64,000 nt of DNA from assembly GCA_045646845.1 (NCBI GenBank), contig JAZRLO010000001.1, positions 62,001 through 126,000 on the forward strand, given 5' to 3'. Under the pieces are notes generated by a model, which saw nothing but the letters and a program-made list of their open reading frames with translations, was not told where the DNA came from and ran no database searches. Source of the stretch: HGM04593 sp045646845. GTDB taxonomy: Bacteria; Bacteroidota; Bacteroidia; Bacteroidales; Bacteroidaceae. This document shows positions 16,600 to 25,180 of the stretch, one piece after another (the stretch's first letter is position 1; each line of letters begins with the position of its first letter). The position numbers and the translations under genes were made by a program.

Positions 16600-17661
16600 T
16601 CATGCCAGTCCAATCTTTCTGGCTATTCTTTCTATAATTGCTTGTGGCTCTATATTCATGCATCTGTAATCGCCGTGGATGCAAGGTTTGTTGCCGAATA
16701 TTGAGCATGGGCGGCATTCGAGCTGTAGCTCAATGCAGTCCTCTCGTTGTTGCTTCCATCCGAGGAACCCGGCGAGCGGTGATGTGGCGCCCCAGATTGA
16801 TATTGCGGGCGTTCCGGCCAACGATGCTATGTGCATGTTGGCGGAGTCCATGCATACCATGACGTCAAGGTGGTTTATGAACCGTATCTCGCCATTGAAA
16901 TTGCTTTTTCCGATGAATGATGCGGTGCGTGGGTATTTGGAGCACCAACCGTTCACGACCTTCTCCTCTTCGGGGCCGTTGCCGAAGAAGAAAATCCTGA
17001 CTCCGGGGTGCGTGGAGAGTCTTTCCACAACCTGTTCCATTTTCTCAATGGGATATATTTTCCCGTTGTGCTTGGCGAACGGTGCTATGCCTATCCATTT
17101 GTCGTTGCCTTTCTGCGGTATCGTCCCTGCGAAGTCTCCGATGTCGCTCCTGCCTCCGTTGAACAGCGACGTGAAACGGGGCTCGAACGGAAGTCCGCTG
17201 CTCGTGAATACGTCGCGGTACCTCTCGAAAGTGCTTTTCAGTTCCTTCCTGCATTTGTTGTCCCGGCGTGTCAGGGCGCGCTTCTCCTTTCTCCCCTTGA
17301 TTATATGCCTGCACTTTGTCCTGCCGAATACGTTGAAATAGAAGCGAAGTATTTTTGTGCGCAGTACATCGTGGAGGTCTGCATAAATGTCGGGGTGGAA
17401 CTCTTTGCGGAGTTTTCTGTATAGTCGGAATAAACCTGAAAAACCTTTGAATTCATCGGTGTTTATTCCAATGAATTCAAGGTTTTCCGGTTTGTTGATG
17501 AAAAATTGTCCGAATCTTTCGCGGCTTGCGAAAATAAACCGGTGCTGAGGGTAGCTCCGGCATAGGGAGTAGAGCATGGGAATGCTCATCGCAATGTCGC
17601 CTACTGCCGAGAATCTGGTTACAAGTACCGTCAGGCTTTTCCTGTCATTTTTTTGAGCCAT
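16600..17661 (-). CDS. Glycosyltransferase family 9 (heptosyltransferase-like)
   Basis: A 353-residue GT-B enzyme. The N-terminal VTRFSAVGDIAMSIPMLYSL is the GT9 opening, and the C-terminal half has IGIAPFAKHNGKIYP and DSANMHIASLAGTPAISIWG, the nucleotide-sugar site with a conserved Asp/Ser. GT9 enzymes such as WaaC/WaaF add heptose or related sugars to the lipid A core. In Bacteroidales, which generally lack classical heptose cores, the transferred sugar is not certain. It overlaps the DUF4254 gene by 17 bases, a conserved pairing in this order. Four cysteines cluster at the C-terminus (CRPCSIFGNKPC...C), possibly metal binding. Confidence 0.88.
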   Translation of the reverse strand: MAQKNDRKSLTVLVTRFSAVGDIAMSIPMLYSLCRSYPQHRFIFASRERFGQFFINKPENLEFIGINTDEFKGFSGLFRLYRKLRKEFHPDIYADLHDVLRTKILRFYFNVFGRTKCRHIIKGRKEKRALTRRDNKCRKELKSTFERYRDVFTSSGLPFEPRFTSLFNGGRSDIGDFAGTIPQKGNDKWIGIAPFAKHNGKIYPIEKMEQVVERLSTHPGVRIFFFGNGPEEEKVVNGWCSKYPRTASFIGKSNFNGEIRFINHLDVMVCMDSANMHIASLAGTPAISIWGATSPLAGFLGWKQQREDCIELQLECRPCSIFGNKPCIHGDYRCMNIEPQAIIERIARKIGLA

Positions 17662-18256
17662 AAAGTACGGGGTTGAGTGCCGGGTCGTTGTACATCTTCA
17701 TCTGCCTATATACCTTCATGTATTTGCGTCCGGCAGCGATGTCGTCGAGCAGTTGTCCGATTGATGTCGTCATGTCTTTGTACTGCTCCATGAGTATGTC
17801 GAGCTTTGCCTGGCATTTTGCGCGGTGCTCTTCGTTTACGTCCGTGCGGTTAACCTCCTCCTGCATGTGGTATATCTTGAGTGACAGAATTGAGTAGCGG
17901 TCAACAGCCCAGGCCGGGCTCTCGGTGTTTATCGTGGCATTTTCGGCAGGTGTGACCTCCTTGTACAGGTCGAGGAAGTAGCTGTCGATGAGCTCGACAA
18001 GGTCGGTGCGGTCCTGGTTCGACTTGTCTATGCGGCGTTTGAGTGTCAACGCCTCTACCGGGTCGATCTCCGGGTCGCGTATGATATCTTCGAAATGCCA
18101 TTGTACTGTGTCTATCCAGCACTTCAGGTAAAGATAATACTCTATGCTCTTTATCGGGTATGGATTGCTGATGGGGGTGTCAACATTGTCGGTCTTGTGA
18201 TAGTCTGCAATGGCCTCGTTGAAGATTGGCCAGCTCATGTCTGTAAATGTCTTCAT
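17645..18256 (-). CDS. DUF4254 domain protein
   Basis: A 203-residue soluble, mostly helical protein. I take the ATG at 18256 (MKTFTDMSWPIFNEAIADYH), since DUF4254 members start at this point; a frame to 18277 adds seven residues. The conserved segment is ADYHKTDNVDTPISNPYP, with charged helices after it. It has no signal peptide or membrane segment. Function is unknown. It is encoded directly before a GT9 gene in many Bacteroidales, which points to a link with LPS core assembly. It is the first gene of the operon and is preceded by a consensus promoter at 18282-18313. Confidence 0.8.
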   Translation of the reverse strand: MKTFTDMSWPIFNEAIADYHKTDNVDTPISNPYPIKSIEYYLYLKCWIDTVQWHFEDIIRDPEIDPVEALTLKRRIDKSNQDRTDLVELIDSYFLDLYKEVTPAENATINTESPAWAVDRYSILSLKIYHMQEEVNRTDVNEEHRAKCQAKLDILMEQYKDMTTSIGQLLDDIAAGRKYMKVYRQMKMYNDPALNPVLYGSKK

Positions 18257-18281
18257 ATGCTGATGTTTGGATTTCAATATA

Positions 18282-18313
18282 CAAAGCTAACTAAAGTTTG
18301 TGATATTGGCAAA
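18282..18313 (-). promoter_or_regulatory. Promoter of the DUF4254-GT9-methyltransferase operon
   Basis: On the minus strand TTTG (18310-18313) lies 20 bases before TAGCTTTG (18282-18289), a full match to TTTG-N19/20-TAnnTTTG. It is 25 bases upstream of the chosen start and divergent from the pdxB promoter. Confidence 0.65.
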
Positions 18314-18332
18314 AGTTTATTCTAAATATAGC

Positions 18333-18340
18333 TATATTTG
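18333..18340 (+). promoter_or_regulatory. Likely -7 element of the pdxB promoter
   Basis: TATATTTG matches TAnnTTTG and lies 23 bases before the pdxB ATG. No good TTTG occurs 19-20 bases upstream, so this call rests on the -7 box alone. It is arranged back to back with the DUF4254 operon promoter. Confidence 0.4.
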
Positions 18341-18363
18341 CAATACTTTAAGCCGATGTTGTT

Positions 18364-19407
18364 ATGAAGATTGTAATTGACGAGAAGATTCCTTATCTGA
18401 AAGATGCTCTGCAGCGGATGGGAATGGAGGTGGTGGCTTTGCCCGGTGTGGCGATAAGCTGTAAGGACGTTGAGGATGCCGACGCGCTTTTTGTCCGTAC
18501 GCGTACCTGTTGCGGCGAAGGACTTCTGAAAGGCTCGCGTGTCAGGTTTATCGGTACAGCGACGATAGGTCATGACCATATAGACTCCGCGTATTGTGCC
18601 GCTAATGGTATCTTCTGGTGCAATGCAGCCGGATGCAATGCCGATGCCGTGCTTCAGTATGTACAGTCGGCTGTATATCAATGGGCTATGGAACGCGGAC
18701 GTTCTCTTGCCGGCTTGTCGATAGGCGTGGTGGGGGTCGGTGAAATAGGCGGGCGTGTGGCTGCCTGGGCGGAGTCCGCCGGCATGACGGTTCTGAAGAA
18801 TGATCCCCCGAAGGCTGCTTCGGGCGGGTGTGGTTATGTCTCCCTTGCGGAGGTTGCTGCCCAGAGTGACATAATCACCTTTCATCCGTCATTGGTCCGT
18901 ACAGGGAGCTATCCCAGTTTCCATCTTGCCGACGCGGAATTCTTTGCTTCTCTTGGGCGTTGCTCGCTGTTTATCAACGCTTCGCGTGGGCCGGTGGTGG
19001 ATAATGCGGCCCTTTTTGCGTATATGTGCGCGAACCCTTCAATGGATGTGGTGCTTGACGTCTGGGAGGGTGAGCCATGTGTTGATGTCTCCTTATTAAA
19101 TAGGGCTTTCATTTCGACTCCGCATATCGCCGGCTATTCGGCCGAGGGCAAGATGAATGCCACGCGCATGGTGCTTGAGTCCTTTGTATCGTTCATTGGC
19201 TATGACGGCGTGGTTCCCCGGCTCGCGTTGCCAGCCCCCGAGAATCCGGTGGTGTCCGCCAATAATGAACAGGATGCTCTGTTACGCATATATTCTCCCG
19301 TGTGTGACAGCCGTGCCTTGAAGGAGAATCCTTCCGCATTTGAGGATTTGCGGAACAACTATAAACTTCGTCGCGAGCCATCGGCATATTCGATAGATAT
19401 TGTGTGA
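18364..19407 (+). CDS. pdxB: Erythronate-4-phosphate dehydrogenase
   Basis: A 347-residue D-2-hydroxyacid dehydrogenase. It oxidises 4-phospho-D-erythronate, the second step of the DXP-independent route to pyridoxal 5'-phosphate. Markers are the N-terminal KIVIDEKIPYLKDAL typical of PdxB, the NAD-binding loop GVVGVGEIGGRVAAWAE near residue 120, INASRGPVVDN, DVWEGEP, and the catalytic His in STPHIAGYSAEGK. Length is normal, though the C-terminal PdxB dimerisation domain is short. It is a single gene divergent from the DUF4254 operon, with its own start just after an 8-base TAnnTTTG box. Confidence 0.92.
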   Translation: MKIVIDEKIPYLKDALQRMGMEVVALPGVAISCKDVEDADALFVRTRTCCGEGLLKGSRVRFIGTATIGHDHIDSAYCAANGIFWCNAAGCNADAVLQYVQSAVYQWAMERGRSLAGLSIGVVGVGEIGGRVAAWAESAGMTVLKNDPPKAASGGCGYVSLAEVAAQSDIITFHPSLVRTGSYPSFHLADAEFFASLGRCSLFINASRGPVVDNAALFAYMCANPSMDVVLDVWEGEPCVDVSLLNRAFISTPHIAGYSAEGKMNATRMVLESFVSFIGYDGVVPRLALPAPENPVVSANNEQDALLRIYSPVCDSRALKENPSAFEDLRNNYKLRREPSAYSIDIV

Positions 19408-19440
19408 TGGCATGAAAAGTACTTTTTTGGTACTTTGTTT

Positions 19441-19462
19441 GCACATTTTGGGGCAAATGTGC
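19441..19462 (+). terminator. Hairpin downstream of pdxB
   Basis: GCACATTT (19441-19448) pairs perfectly with AAATGTGC (19455-19462), followed by A/T-rich DNA but not by an immediate run of T. It may end pdxB transcription before the acpP promoter begins at 19491; a role at the acpP promoter cannot be excluded. Confidence 0.35.
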
Positions 19463-19490
19463 AAAAATATGTGATTTTTTTCACCTCTTT

Positions 19491-19522
19491 TTTGGTGATT
19501 TTCCTTTTTTGTTATATTTTTG
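19491..19522 (+). promoter_or_regulatory. Promoter of acpP-fabF-rnc
   Basis: TTTG (19491-19494), a 20-base spacer and TATTTTTG (19515-19522) form a full consensus Bacteroides promoter. The predicted start near 19529 gives a short leader before the acpP ATG at 19559. Confidence 0.72.
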
Positions 19523-19558
19523 CCGTAAACATTATTTCAATCTTCAAAATTTACAACT

Positions 19559-19801
19559 ATGTCAGAAATTGAATCAAGAGTAAAAGCTATTATCGTTGAG
19601 AAATTCGGTGTTTCAGAGTCAGAGGTTACATCTGAGGCTAACTTTACAAACGACCTGAGCGCAGACTCTCTGGACAGAGTGGAGCTTATCATGGAGATCG
19701 AGGACGAGTTCGGTATCTCAATCCCCGAGGAGCAGGCTGAGAAGATCGCAACAGTAGGTGATGCTGTGAAGTATGTAGAGGAGAAGGTAGCCGAGAAATA
19801 A
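19559..19801 (+). CDS. acpP: Acyl carrier protein
   Basis: An 80-residue acidic protein that carries fatty-acyl intermediates on a phosphopantetheine arm. The attachment Ser is in DLSADSLDRVELIMEIEDEF, and the four-helix ACP layout and length are standard. It is followed 35 bases later by fabF, the usual acpP-fabF order. The strong promoter upstream and the codon choice (frequent GAG, AAG, CTG) fit high expression. Confidence 0.97.
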   Translation: MSEIESRVKAIIVEKFGVSESEVTSEANFTNDLSADSLDRVELIMEIEDEFGISIPEEQAEKIATVGDAVKYVEEKVAEK

Positions 19802-19836
19802 TCTCGACCTCCCTATGTATAACTAACAATTCTATA

Positions 19837-21099
19837 ATGAAACTTAGAAGAGTTGTTGTAACAGGTCTTGGTACCGTTTCGCCATTAGGAAATGATGTTC
19901 CCACAACGTGGGAGAATGCAATGAATGGCGTGAGTGGTGCAGGACCTATTACTCGTTTTGACGCATACCTTTTCAAGACCCAGTTCGCCTGTGAGCTCAA
20001 AGGCTTTGACCCTACGGTCGCAATGGACCGCCGCGACCTGCGAAAGGTCGATGTGGTGGCGCACTATGGTGTCGCTTCTGCATTGGAGGCGATAAATGAC
20101 AGCGGGTTGGATTTTGAGAAGGAGGATTGCAACCGTGTGGGCGTGATATTCGGTGAAGGAATAGGCGGTATAACATCTTTCGAGGACGAGGTGCGTGCAT
20201 ATACTCTCAACCAGGAGAACGGGCCGCGTTTCTCCCCCTTCCTGATAACAAAGATGATATCCGACATGACGTCAGGATTAATCTCAATCAAATATGGTCT
20301 CAAGGGGCCGAACTATGTTACTACTTCGGCATGCGCGTCATCATCGAATGCCATAATAGATGCGTATGACCAGATACGTCTCGGCAGGGCCGATGTTATT
20401 GTAGCCGGAGGTGCCGAAGGTGCCGTATGCCCGACGGGTGTGGGCGGATTCAACGCCATGCATGCTCTTTCTACGCGCAATGATGACCCCAAAGGTGCTT
20501 CGCGTCCGTTTAGCAAGAGCAGGGACGGCTTCGTTATCGGCGAAGGTGCCGCGACGCTGATACTCGAGGAGTATGAGCATGCCGTAGCGCGTGGAGCCAA
20601 GATCTATGCAGAGATTGCAGGTGCCGGGCTTACTGCTGATGCATATCACATTACAGCTCCTCATCCCGAGGGAGAAGGTGCTTGCCGTGTCATGAAGGCT
20701 GCAATTGAGGATGCCGGTCTGCGTCTCGAAGATGTTGATTATATCAATGTCCACGGAACATCTACATACGCCGGTGACATTGCAGAGGCGAAGGCTATAA
20801 AGAACCTCTTCGGCGAACATGCTTACAAACTCAATATAAGTTCCACAAAGTCCATGACAGGTCATCTGCTTGGCGGAGCAGGAGCTTTGGAGGCATTGCT
20901 CACAGTGTTGGCCATTGAGAACGGCATTGTTCCTCCTACGATAAACCATGCGGACGACGACGTGGATCCTGAAATAGATTACAATATGAACTTCACCTTC
21001 AACAAAGCCCAGAAAAGGGATGTCAAAGTGGCATTGTCCAATACATTCGGCTTTGGAGGTCATAATGCAAGCATAGCGTTTAAGAAAATTGAAGGCTAA
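19837..21099 (+). CDS. fabF: Beta-ketoacyl-ACP synthase II
   Basis: A 420-residue condensing enzyme extending acyl-ACP with malonyl-ACP in fatty-acid synthesis. The catalytic triad is visible: Cys in TTSACASSSNAI near residue 167, His in VHGTSTYAGD near 305, and His in SMTGHLLGGAGALE near 345. The opening RRVVVTGLGTVSPLG is standard. It is in an operon between acpP and rnc, and its 3' end is 16 bases from the rnc ATG. Length and motifs are complete. Confidence 0.97.
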   Translation: MKLRRVVVTGLGTVSPLGNDVPTTWENAMNGVSGAGPITRFDAYLFKTQFACELKGFDPTVAMDRRDLRKVDVVAHYGVASALEAINDSGLDFEKEDCNRVGVIFGEGIGGITSFEDEVRAYTLNQENGPRFSPFLITKMISDMTSGLISIKYGLKGPNYVTTSACASSSNAIIDAYDQIRLGRADVIVAGGAEGAVCPTGVGGFNAMHALSTRNDDPKGASRPFSKSRDGFVIGEGAATLILEEYEHAVARGAKIYAEIAGAGLTADAYHITAPHPEGEGACRVMKAAIEDAGLRLEDVDYINVHGTSTYAGDIAEAKAIKNLFGEHAYKLNISSTKSMTGHLLGGAGALEALLTVLAIENGIVPPTINHADDDVDPEIDYNMNFTFNKAQKRDVKVALSNTFGFGGHNASIAFKKIEG

Positions 21100-21115
21100 C
21101 AGGTTGTTCAGGAAA

Positions 21116-21826
21116 ATGATAGACAAGATAAGGCTTCTGTCCTGCAAGGACAGGGAGTCTTATCTTCTGTTATATTCCATTCTGGGTTATGTCCCTAAGG
21201 ATATATCCCTTTATAAGCAGGCTATGACGCACAGTTCATCGGCATCGGGCTCTTCGAGAAAGCTTGTCTGCAACGAGCGTCTTGAGTTCTTGGGGGATGC
21301 AGTGCTCAGTTCTGTCATATCCGATTATCTCTATTCCAAATTCCAGAAGGAACGCGAAGGTTTTCTTTCAAAATCACGTAGCAATCTTGTCTGTCGTGAA
21401 CGCCTGAATGAACTCGCTTTGGGGATTGGTCTTGACCGTTTCGTTTCAGTTTGCGGTCTCCCTTCCAGGCACAATAATGATGTCTATGGCAATGCTCTTG
21501 AGGCGCTTGTCGGTGCCATATATGTTGACAAGGGGTACAAACAGTGCAGACGTTTTCTGCTCGACAGAGTGTTCTCCCGATATGACGACATGGAGGCTGT
21601 GGTAAAGGCTGATAAGAACTATAAGAGCCGTGTCATAGAGTGGGCCCAGAAGAACCATAAGGATATCGAGTTCCGCATCCTTAAGGAGGAGTTGCAGAAA
21701 GACGGTGTCTATTTTGTAAGTGAGCTGCTTGTCAATGGAGAAGTCTGCGGAATCGGTGACGGCTTTTCAAAGCGTGAAAGTCATCAGAAGGCTGCCCGTG
21801 AGGCTTTGTCAAGGCTTGGAATATAA
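21116..21826 (+). CDS. rnc: Ribonuclease III
   Basis: A 236-residue double-strand-specific endoribonuclease for rRNA and mRNA processing. The signature NERLEFLGDAVLSSVISDYL is near residue 58, and the second acidic site NALEALVGAIYVDKG near residue 130. A C-terminal double-stranded RNA-binding domain includes VCGIGDGFSKRESHQKAAREAL. I take the ATG at 21116, which leaves a 16-base gap after fabF; an in-frame TTG at 21089 would overlap fabF. The acpP-fabF-rnc order is conserved in many bacteria. Confidence 0.95.
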   Translation: MIDKIRLLSCKDRESYLLLYSILGYVPKDISLYKQAMTHSSSASGSSRKLVCNERLEFLGDAVLSSVISDYLYSKFQKEREGFLSKSRSNLVCRERLNELALGIGLDRFVSVCGLPSRHNNDVYGNALEALVGAIYVDKGYKQCRRFLLDRVFSRYDDMEAVVKADKNYKSRVIEWAQKNHKDIEFRILKEELQKDGVYFVSELLVNGEVCGIGDGFSKRESHQKAAREALSRLGI

Positions 21827-21827
21827 A

Positions 21828-22196
21828 TTATCTTTCGCTTCTCAGTGTTACGCAGGCCTTCATCCTGTCCCCTCCCATAGGTGGAGTGTCCTTCTGTAGC
21901 GTAATGTTTATTCTCTTTATCTGAAGGAATTCTTTGTACAGTGACTCGCTTATTCTGGTGCATACGTGTTCCAGAAGGTCGGACGGAATTTTCATCTCCT
22001 TACAGACTACATTATAGACATCGGCATAGCTGACAGTCTTTTCGATGTCATCGCACGAGAAATCGGTATTCTCGTCAATTGTCAGTTCAAGATTTATCGT
22101 GAACCATGCTCCTATTTCTCTCTCCTGTCTCATCACTCCATGGAAGGCGTATAGGTGAATGTCGTTCAGTCCGATTGTGTATCCGGTAATATGCAT
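21828..22196 (-). CDS. folB: Dihydroneopterin aldolase
   Basis: A 122-residue enzyme of folate synthesis converting dihydroneopterin to 6-hydroxymethyl-dihydropterin. FolB markers are IGLNDIHLYAFHGVMRQEREIG near the start (the conserved Tyr/His region), VSYADVYNVV, LLEHVCTRISESL with the catalytic Glu, and the C-terminal ITLQKDTPPMGG. Length is standard. It is convergent with rnc (stops one base apart) and lies 81 bases after nrdJ on the same strand, but a terminator stands between. Confidence 0.94.
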   Translation of the reverse strand: MHITGYTIGLNDIHLYAFHGVMRQEREIGAWFTINLELTIDENTDFSCDDIEKTVSYADVYNVVCKEMKIPSDLLEHVCTRISESLYKEFLQIKRINITLQKDTPPMGGDRMKACVTLRSER

Positions 22197-22208
22197 TGCT
22201 TCTCTTTT

Positions 22209-22243
22209 TAAAAGAGGCTGAGCCGGAAGTCCGACACAGCCTC
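22209..22243 (-). terminator. Rho-independent terminator of nrdJ
   Basis: On the minus strand GAGGCTG (22237-22243) pairs with CAGCCTC (22214-22220), the stem continues inside as CGGA/TCCG, and TTTTA follows. It lies 34 bases after the nrdJ stop. Confidence 0.7.
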
Positions 22244-22277
22244 GGGGTGATATATAATGTTTAAGTAATCAGCTTTC

Positions 22278-24806
22278 TTATCCGCACTTTGAGTATCCGC
22301 AACCGGGGCAGTGGAGACAACCCTCTTCAAAGATGAGCTGCTGCTTGCAGTTGGGGCATTTCTCGGCTGTCGAAGTTCCGTCCTTTATGTAACGTTTCAA
22401 TGCGCGTTCAACGCCGTTCTTCCAGGTGTTTATGTTGTCCGATTCAAGTTCGAGTGATGAAATGAGCTTTATCACCTGTTCTATCGGCATCTTGTAGCGC
22501 AATACGCCTGAAATCAGTTTGGCGTAGTTCCAGAACTCGGGATTGAAACGTTCTGAGAGACCTTCGATAGTCGTTTTGTATCCTATTTTGTTCTCGAACT
22601 GGAAGTCGTAACGTTTTGTTCCGTCTTCGTTGGTGTGTTTGATGATGACACCGTGTGTAACGCTCTTGGGTAAAGGAATGCCGTCCTCGTCGTCCTGCTG
22701 TCCGGTGAAGATCTCATACGGTTCTCCGTTCAGAAGGCCTATGAACGCAACCCACTTCTCCTTGTTGTTCTGGAAACGTACGACGTCGGCCTCAAGGACG
22801 GTCGGGCGTACTTCCGTAATTGTCGGGAGCATTTCGCTCTTTTTCTCTTCCTTCTTGCTTTCTGCTGAAACGAGTACGCCTGCACGTGAACCGTCACGAT
22901 ATACCGTACATCCTTTGCAACCGCACTTCCATGCCGTTACGTAGAGTTCGTTCACAAGCTTTTCGTCAACATTGTTCGGCAAGTTTATGGTTACGCTTAT
23001 GGAGTGGTCAACCCATTTCTGTATGCGTCCCTGCATCTGCACTTTTGCAACCCAGTCAATGTCGTTCGATGTGGCCTTAGAGTATGGTGAGCGGGCTACA
23101 ATATTGTCTATCTCTACCTGTGAATATCGTTTGTTGGTATCTATACCGGCAATTTTCATCCACTCCACGAACTTGTGGTGATATACGATGTACTCCTCGA
23201 ATGTATCTCCGTTCTCGTCGGTGAAATCTACATGTACCTCGGGGTCATTGGGGTTTACTTTCCTGCGTCTCTTATATACCGGCATGAACACAGGTTCTAT
23301 ACCCGATGTGGTCTGTGTCATGATGCTGACGGTTCCAGTCGGTGCAATGGTGAGACAGGCAATGTTTCTGCGGCCGTACTTCTTCATGTTCTCGTATAAC
23401 GCAGGGTCGGCCTCTCTCAATCTGTTGATGAAGGGGTTATTCTCTTCGCGCCTGATGTCGAATATTTCAAATGCACCGCGCTCTTTCGCAAGGTTTACCG
23501 ATGATGCGTATGCGGCAAGTGCCAGTGTCTTGTGGATGTTCTCCGAGAACTCTGTGGCCTCTTCGCTTCCGTATCTCAGTCCCATGGCTGCAAGCATGTC
23601 GCCTTCGGCTGTGATGCCGACACCGGTTCGGCGTCCCATGCTGCTTTTGCGGTATATCTTCTCCCAGAGCTTCTTCTCGGCACCCTTTACCTCGTCGCTT
23701 TCCGGGTCGCTGCCAATTTTCTTCTGTATGCCGTCAATCTTCTCCAGCTCAAGATCAATGATGTCATCCATCATCCTCTGTGTCTTGGTCACGTGCTCCT
23801 TGAAGAGCTCATAGTCGAAGTAAGCCTTGTCTGTGAACGGATTTACTACGTAAGAGAAGAGGTTGATGGCTATCAGTCGGCATGAATCATAGGGGCAGAG
23901 CGGAATTTCGCCGCATGGATTCGTGGATACGGTCTTGAAGCCGAGGTCCGCATAGCAGTCGGGTATTGACTCGCGCTCTATCGTGTCCCAGAACAAGACA
24001 CCGGGCTCTGCCGATTTCCATGCGTTGTGGATAATCTTGTTCCAGAGCTTGTTCGCGTCAATCTCCTTGCTGTATATCGGGCTGTCGGAATCAATGGGGT
24101 ACTGCTGCAAATATGGGGTATTCTCCGTAACGGCCTTCATGAAGTCGTCGTCAATCTTTACCGATACGTTTGCGCCGGTAACCTTGCCCTCGGTCATTTT
24201 GGCATCTATGAATGCTTCCGCGTCGGGGTGTTTGATGGAGACGCTGAGCATCAGTGCGCCGCGTCTGCCGTCCTGCGCCACTTCGCGTGTGGAGTTGGAG
24301 TATCTCTCCATGAATGGGACGAGACCGGTTGATGTCAGTGCGGAGTTCTTGACTGGCGAGCCTTTGGGGCGGATATGTGAAAGGTCGTGTCCGACACCTC
24401 CTCTGCGTTTCATGAGCTGCACCTGTTCCTCGTCGATGCGTATGATGCCGCCGTATGAGTCCGCTTTACCATCCATGCCTATTACGAAACAGTTCGATAG
24501 TGATGCAATCTGGTGGTCGTTTCCTATTCCTGTCATTGGACTGCCGGAAGGAACTATGTATTTGAAGTGGTCAAGAAGATCGAAAATCTCCTGTGCGGTC
24601 ATGGGATTCTCGTATTTTGATTCTATGCGGGCTATTTCATTGGCAATTCGCCAGTGCATCTCTTCGGGTGATTTTTCGTAGATTGCACCAAAAGAGTCCT
24701 TGACCGCATATTTATTTACCCATACGCGTGCAGCGAGTTCGTCGCCTTTGAAATATTCAAGCGCGCAGTTGTAGGCCTCATCATATGAATAAGTTTTCTT
24801 TTCCAC
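22278..24806 (-). CDS. nrdJ: Adenosylcobalamin-dependent (class II) ribonucleotide reductase
   Basis: An 842-residue enzyme reducing ribonucleotides to deoxyribonucleotides using adenosylcobalamin as radical source. Core motifs are SLSNCFVIGMDGKADSYGGI, RRGGVGHDLSHIRPKGSPV, TNPCGEIPLCPYDSC with active-site cysteines, and APTGTVSIMTQTTSGIEP. Near the C-terminus a segment CGCKGCTVYRDGSRAG and a zinc-ribbon-like tail (CPNCKQQ...CPGCGYSKCG) supply redox-active cysteines. No radical-carrying NrdB or glycyl-radical gene is next to it, consistent with class II. It has a consensus promoter (24869-24900) and a short leader of about 55 bases, too short for a cobalamin riboswitch. Confidence 0.95.
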   Translation of the reverse strand: MEKKTYSYDEAYNCALEYFKGDELAARVWVNKYAVKDSFGAIYEKSPEEMHWRIANEIARIESKYENPMTAQEIFDLLDHFKYIVPSGSPMTGIGNDHQIASLSNCFVIGMDGKADSYGGIIRIDEEQVQLMKRRGGVGHDLSHIRPKGSPVKNSALTSTGLVPFMERYSNSTREVAQDGRRGALMLSVSIKHPDAEAFIDAKMTEGKVTGANVSVKIDDDFMKAVTENTPYLQQYPIDSDSPIYSKEIDANKLWNKIIHNAWKSAEPGVLFWDTIERESIPDCYADLGFKTVSTNPCGEIPLCPYDSCRLIAINLFSYVVNPFTDKAYFDYELFKEHVTKTQRMMDDIIDLELEKIDGIQKKIGSDPESDEVKGAEKKLWEKIYRKSSMGRRTGVGITAEGDMLAAMGLRYGSEEATEFSENIHKTLALAAYASSVNLAKERGAFEIFDIRREENNPFINRLREADPALYENMKKYGRRNIACLTIAPTGTVSIMTQTTSGIEPVFMPVYKRRRKVNPNDPEVHVDFTDENGDTFEEYIVYHHKFVEWMKIAGIDTNKRYSQVEIDNIVARSPYSKATSNDIDWVAKVQMQGRIQKWVDHSISVTINLPNNVDEKLVNELYVTAWKCGCKGCTVYRDGSRAGVLVSAESKKEEKKSEMLPTITEVRPTVLEADVVRFQNNKEKWVAFIGLLNGEPYEIFTGQQDDEDGIPLPKSVTHGVIIKHTNEDGTKRYDFQFENKIGYKTTIEGLSERFNPEFWNYAKLISGVLRYKMPIEQVIKLISSLELESDNINTWKNGVERALKRYIKDGTSTAEKCPNCKQQLIFEEGCLHCPGCGYSKCG

Positions 24807-24868
24807 TTTTCAGGTTGTTTTTTTGTTGTTTGATGTGTGAACTGTTAATCCTTTTTTCAAAGGTTCCG

Positions 24869-24900
24869 CAAATTTAAAAATCATTTTCATAACTGCCAAA
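24869..24900 (-). promoter_or_regulatory. Promoter of nrdJ
   Basis: On the minus strand TTTG (24897-24900) is followed after 20 bases by TAAATTTG (24869-24876), a full consensus match. Transcription should begin near 24862, about 55 bases before the ATG. Confidence 0.7.
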
Positions 24901-25125
24901 TAAAAACATTGTAACTTCGCTCTGTTTTTTAAAGTTTTCCAATATTTTTTGTAACATGTTGAAAATCAATTATCGTTTTGTTCTGTAAACAGAAAAAGTT
25001 TTCCAAAATGAAAATTGTTTCCATTATATGCTTTCTGGAAAAGTGGGTTTTAAACTCTTGCTTTTTGCGAATTTGTTCCATGAATGGAGGCTTTTCTGCC
25101 GATGCTCGTCAGATAGTTAACAAAA

Positions 25126-25159
25126 AAGGGTAACTTCCGATTTTGCGGAAATTACCCTT
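25126..25159 (-). terminator. Rho-independent terminator of dnaA
   Basis: AAGGGTAACTTCCG (25126-25139) pairs with CGGAAATTACCCTT (25146-25159) with one wobble. On the minus strand the stem is followed by TTTTGTT. It starts 22 bases after the dnaA stop. Confidence 0.8.
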
Positions 25160-25180
25160 CTGTGTTTTTTTGGTTGTCTT

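Larger units (their letters stand above)
24807..25180. other. nrdJ-dnaA intergenic region
   Basis: A 374-base AT-rich gap without a gene. It contains the nrdJ promoter, the dnaA terminator (25126-25159), and between them two direct copies of AAAGTTTTCCAA (24931-24942 and 24995-25006) plus an inverted relative TGGAAAAGT (25036-25044). These resemble degenerate DnaA boxes (consensus TTATCCACA), so the stretch could be part of a replication origin or a DnaA-controlled site. This is not established. Confidence 0.4.

Noticed and set aside
24807..24868. Cobalamin riboswitch before nrdJ
   Set aside because: The leader after the consensus promoter is only about 55 bases and lacks any B12-box-like sequence.
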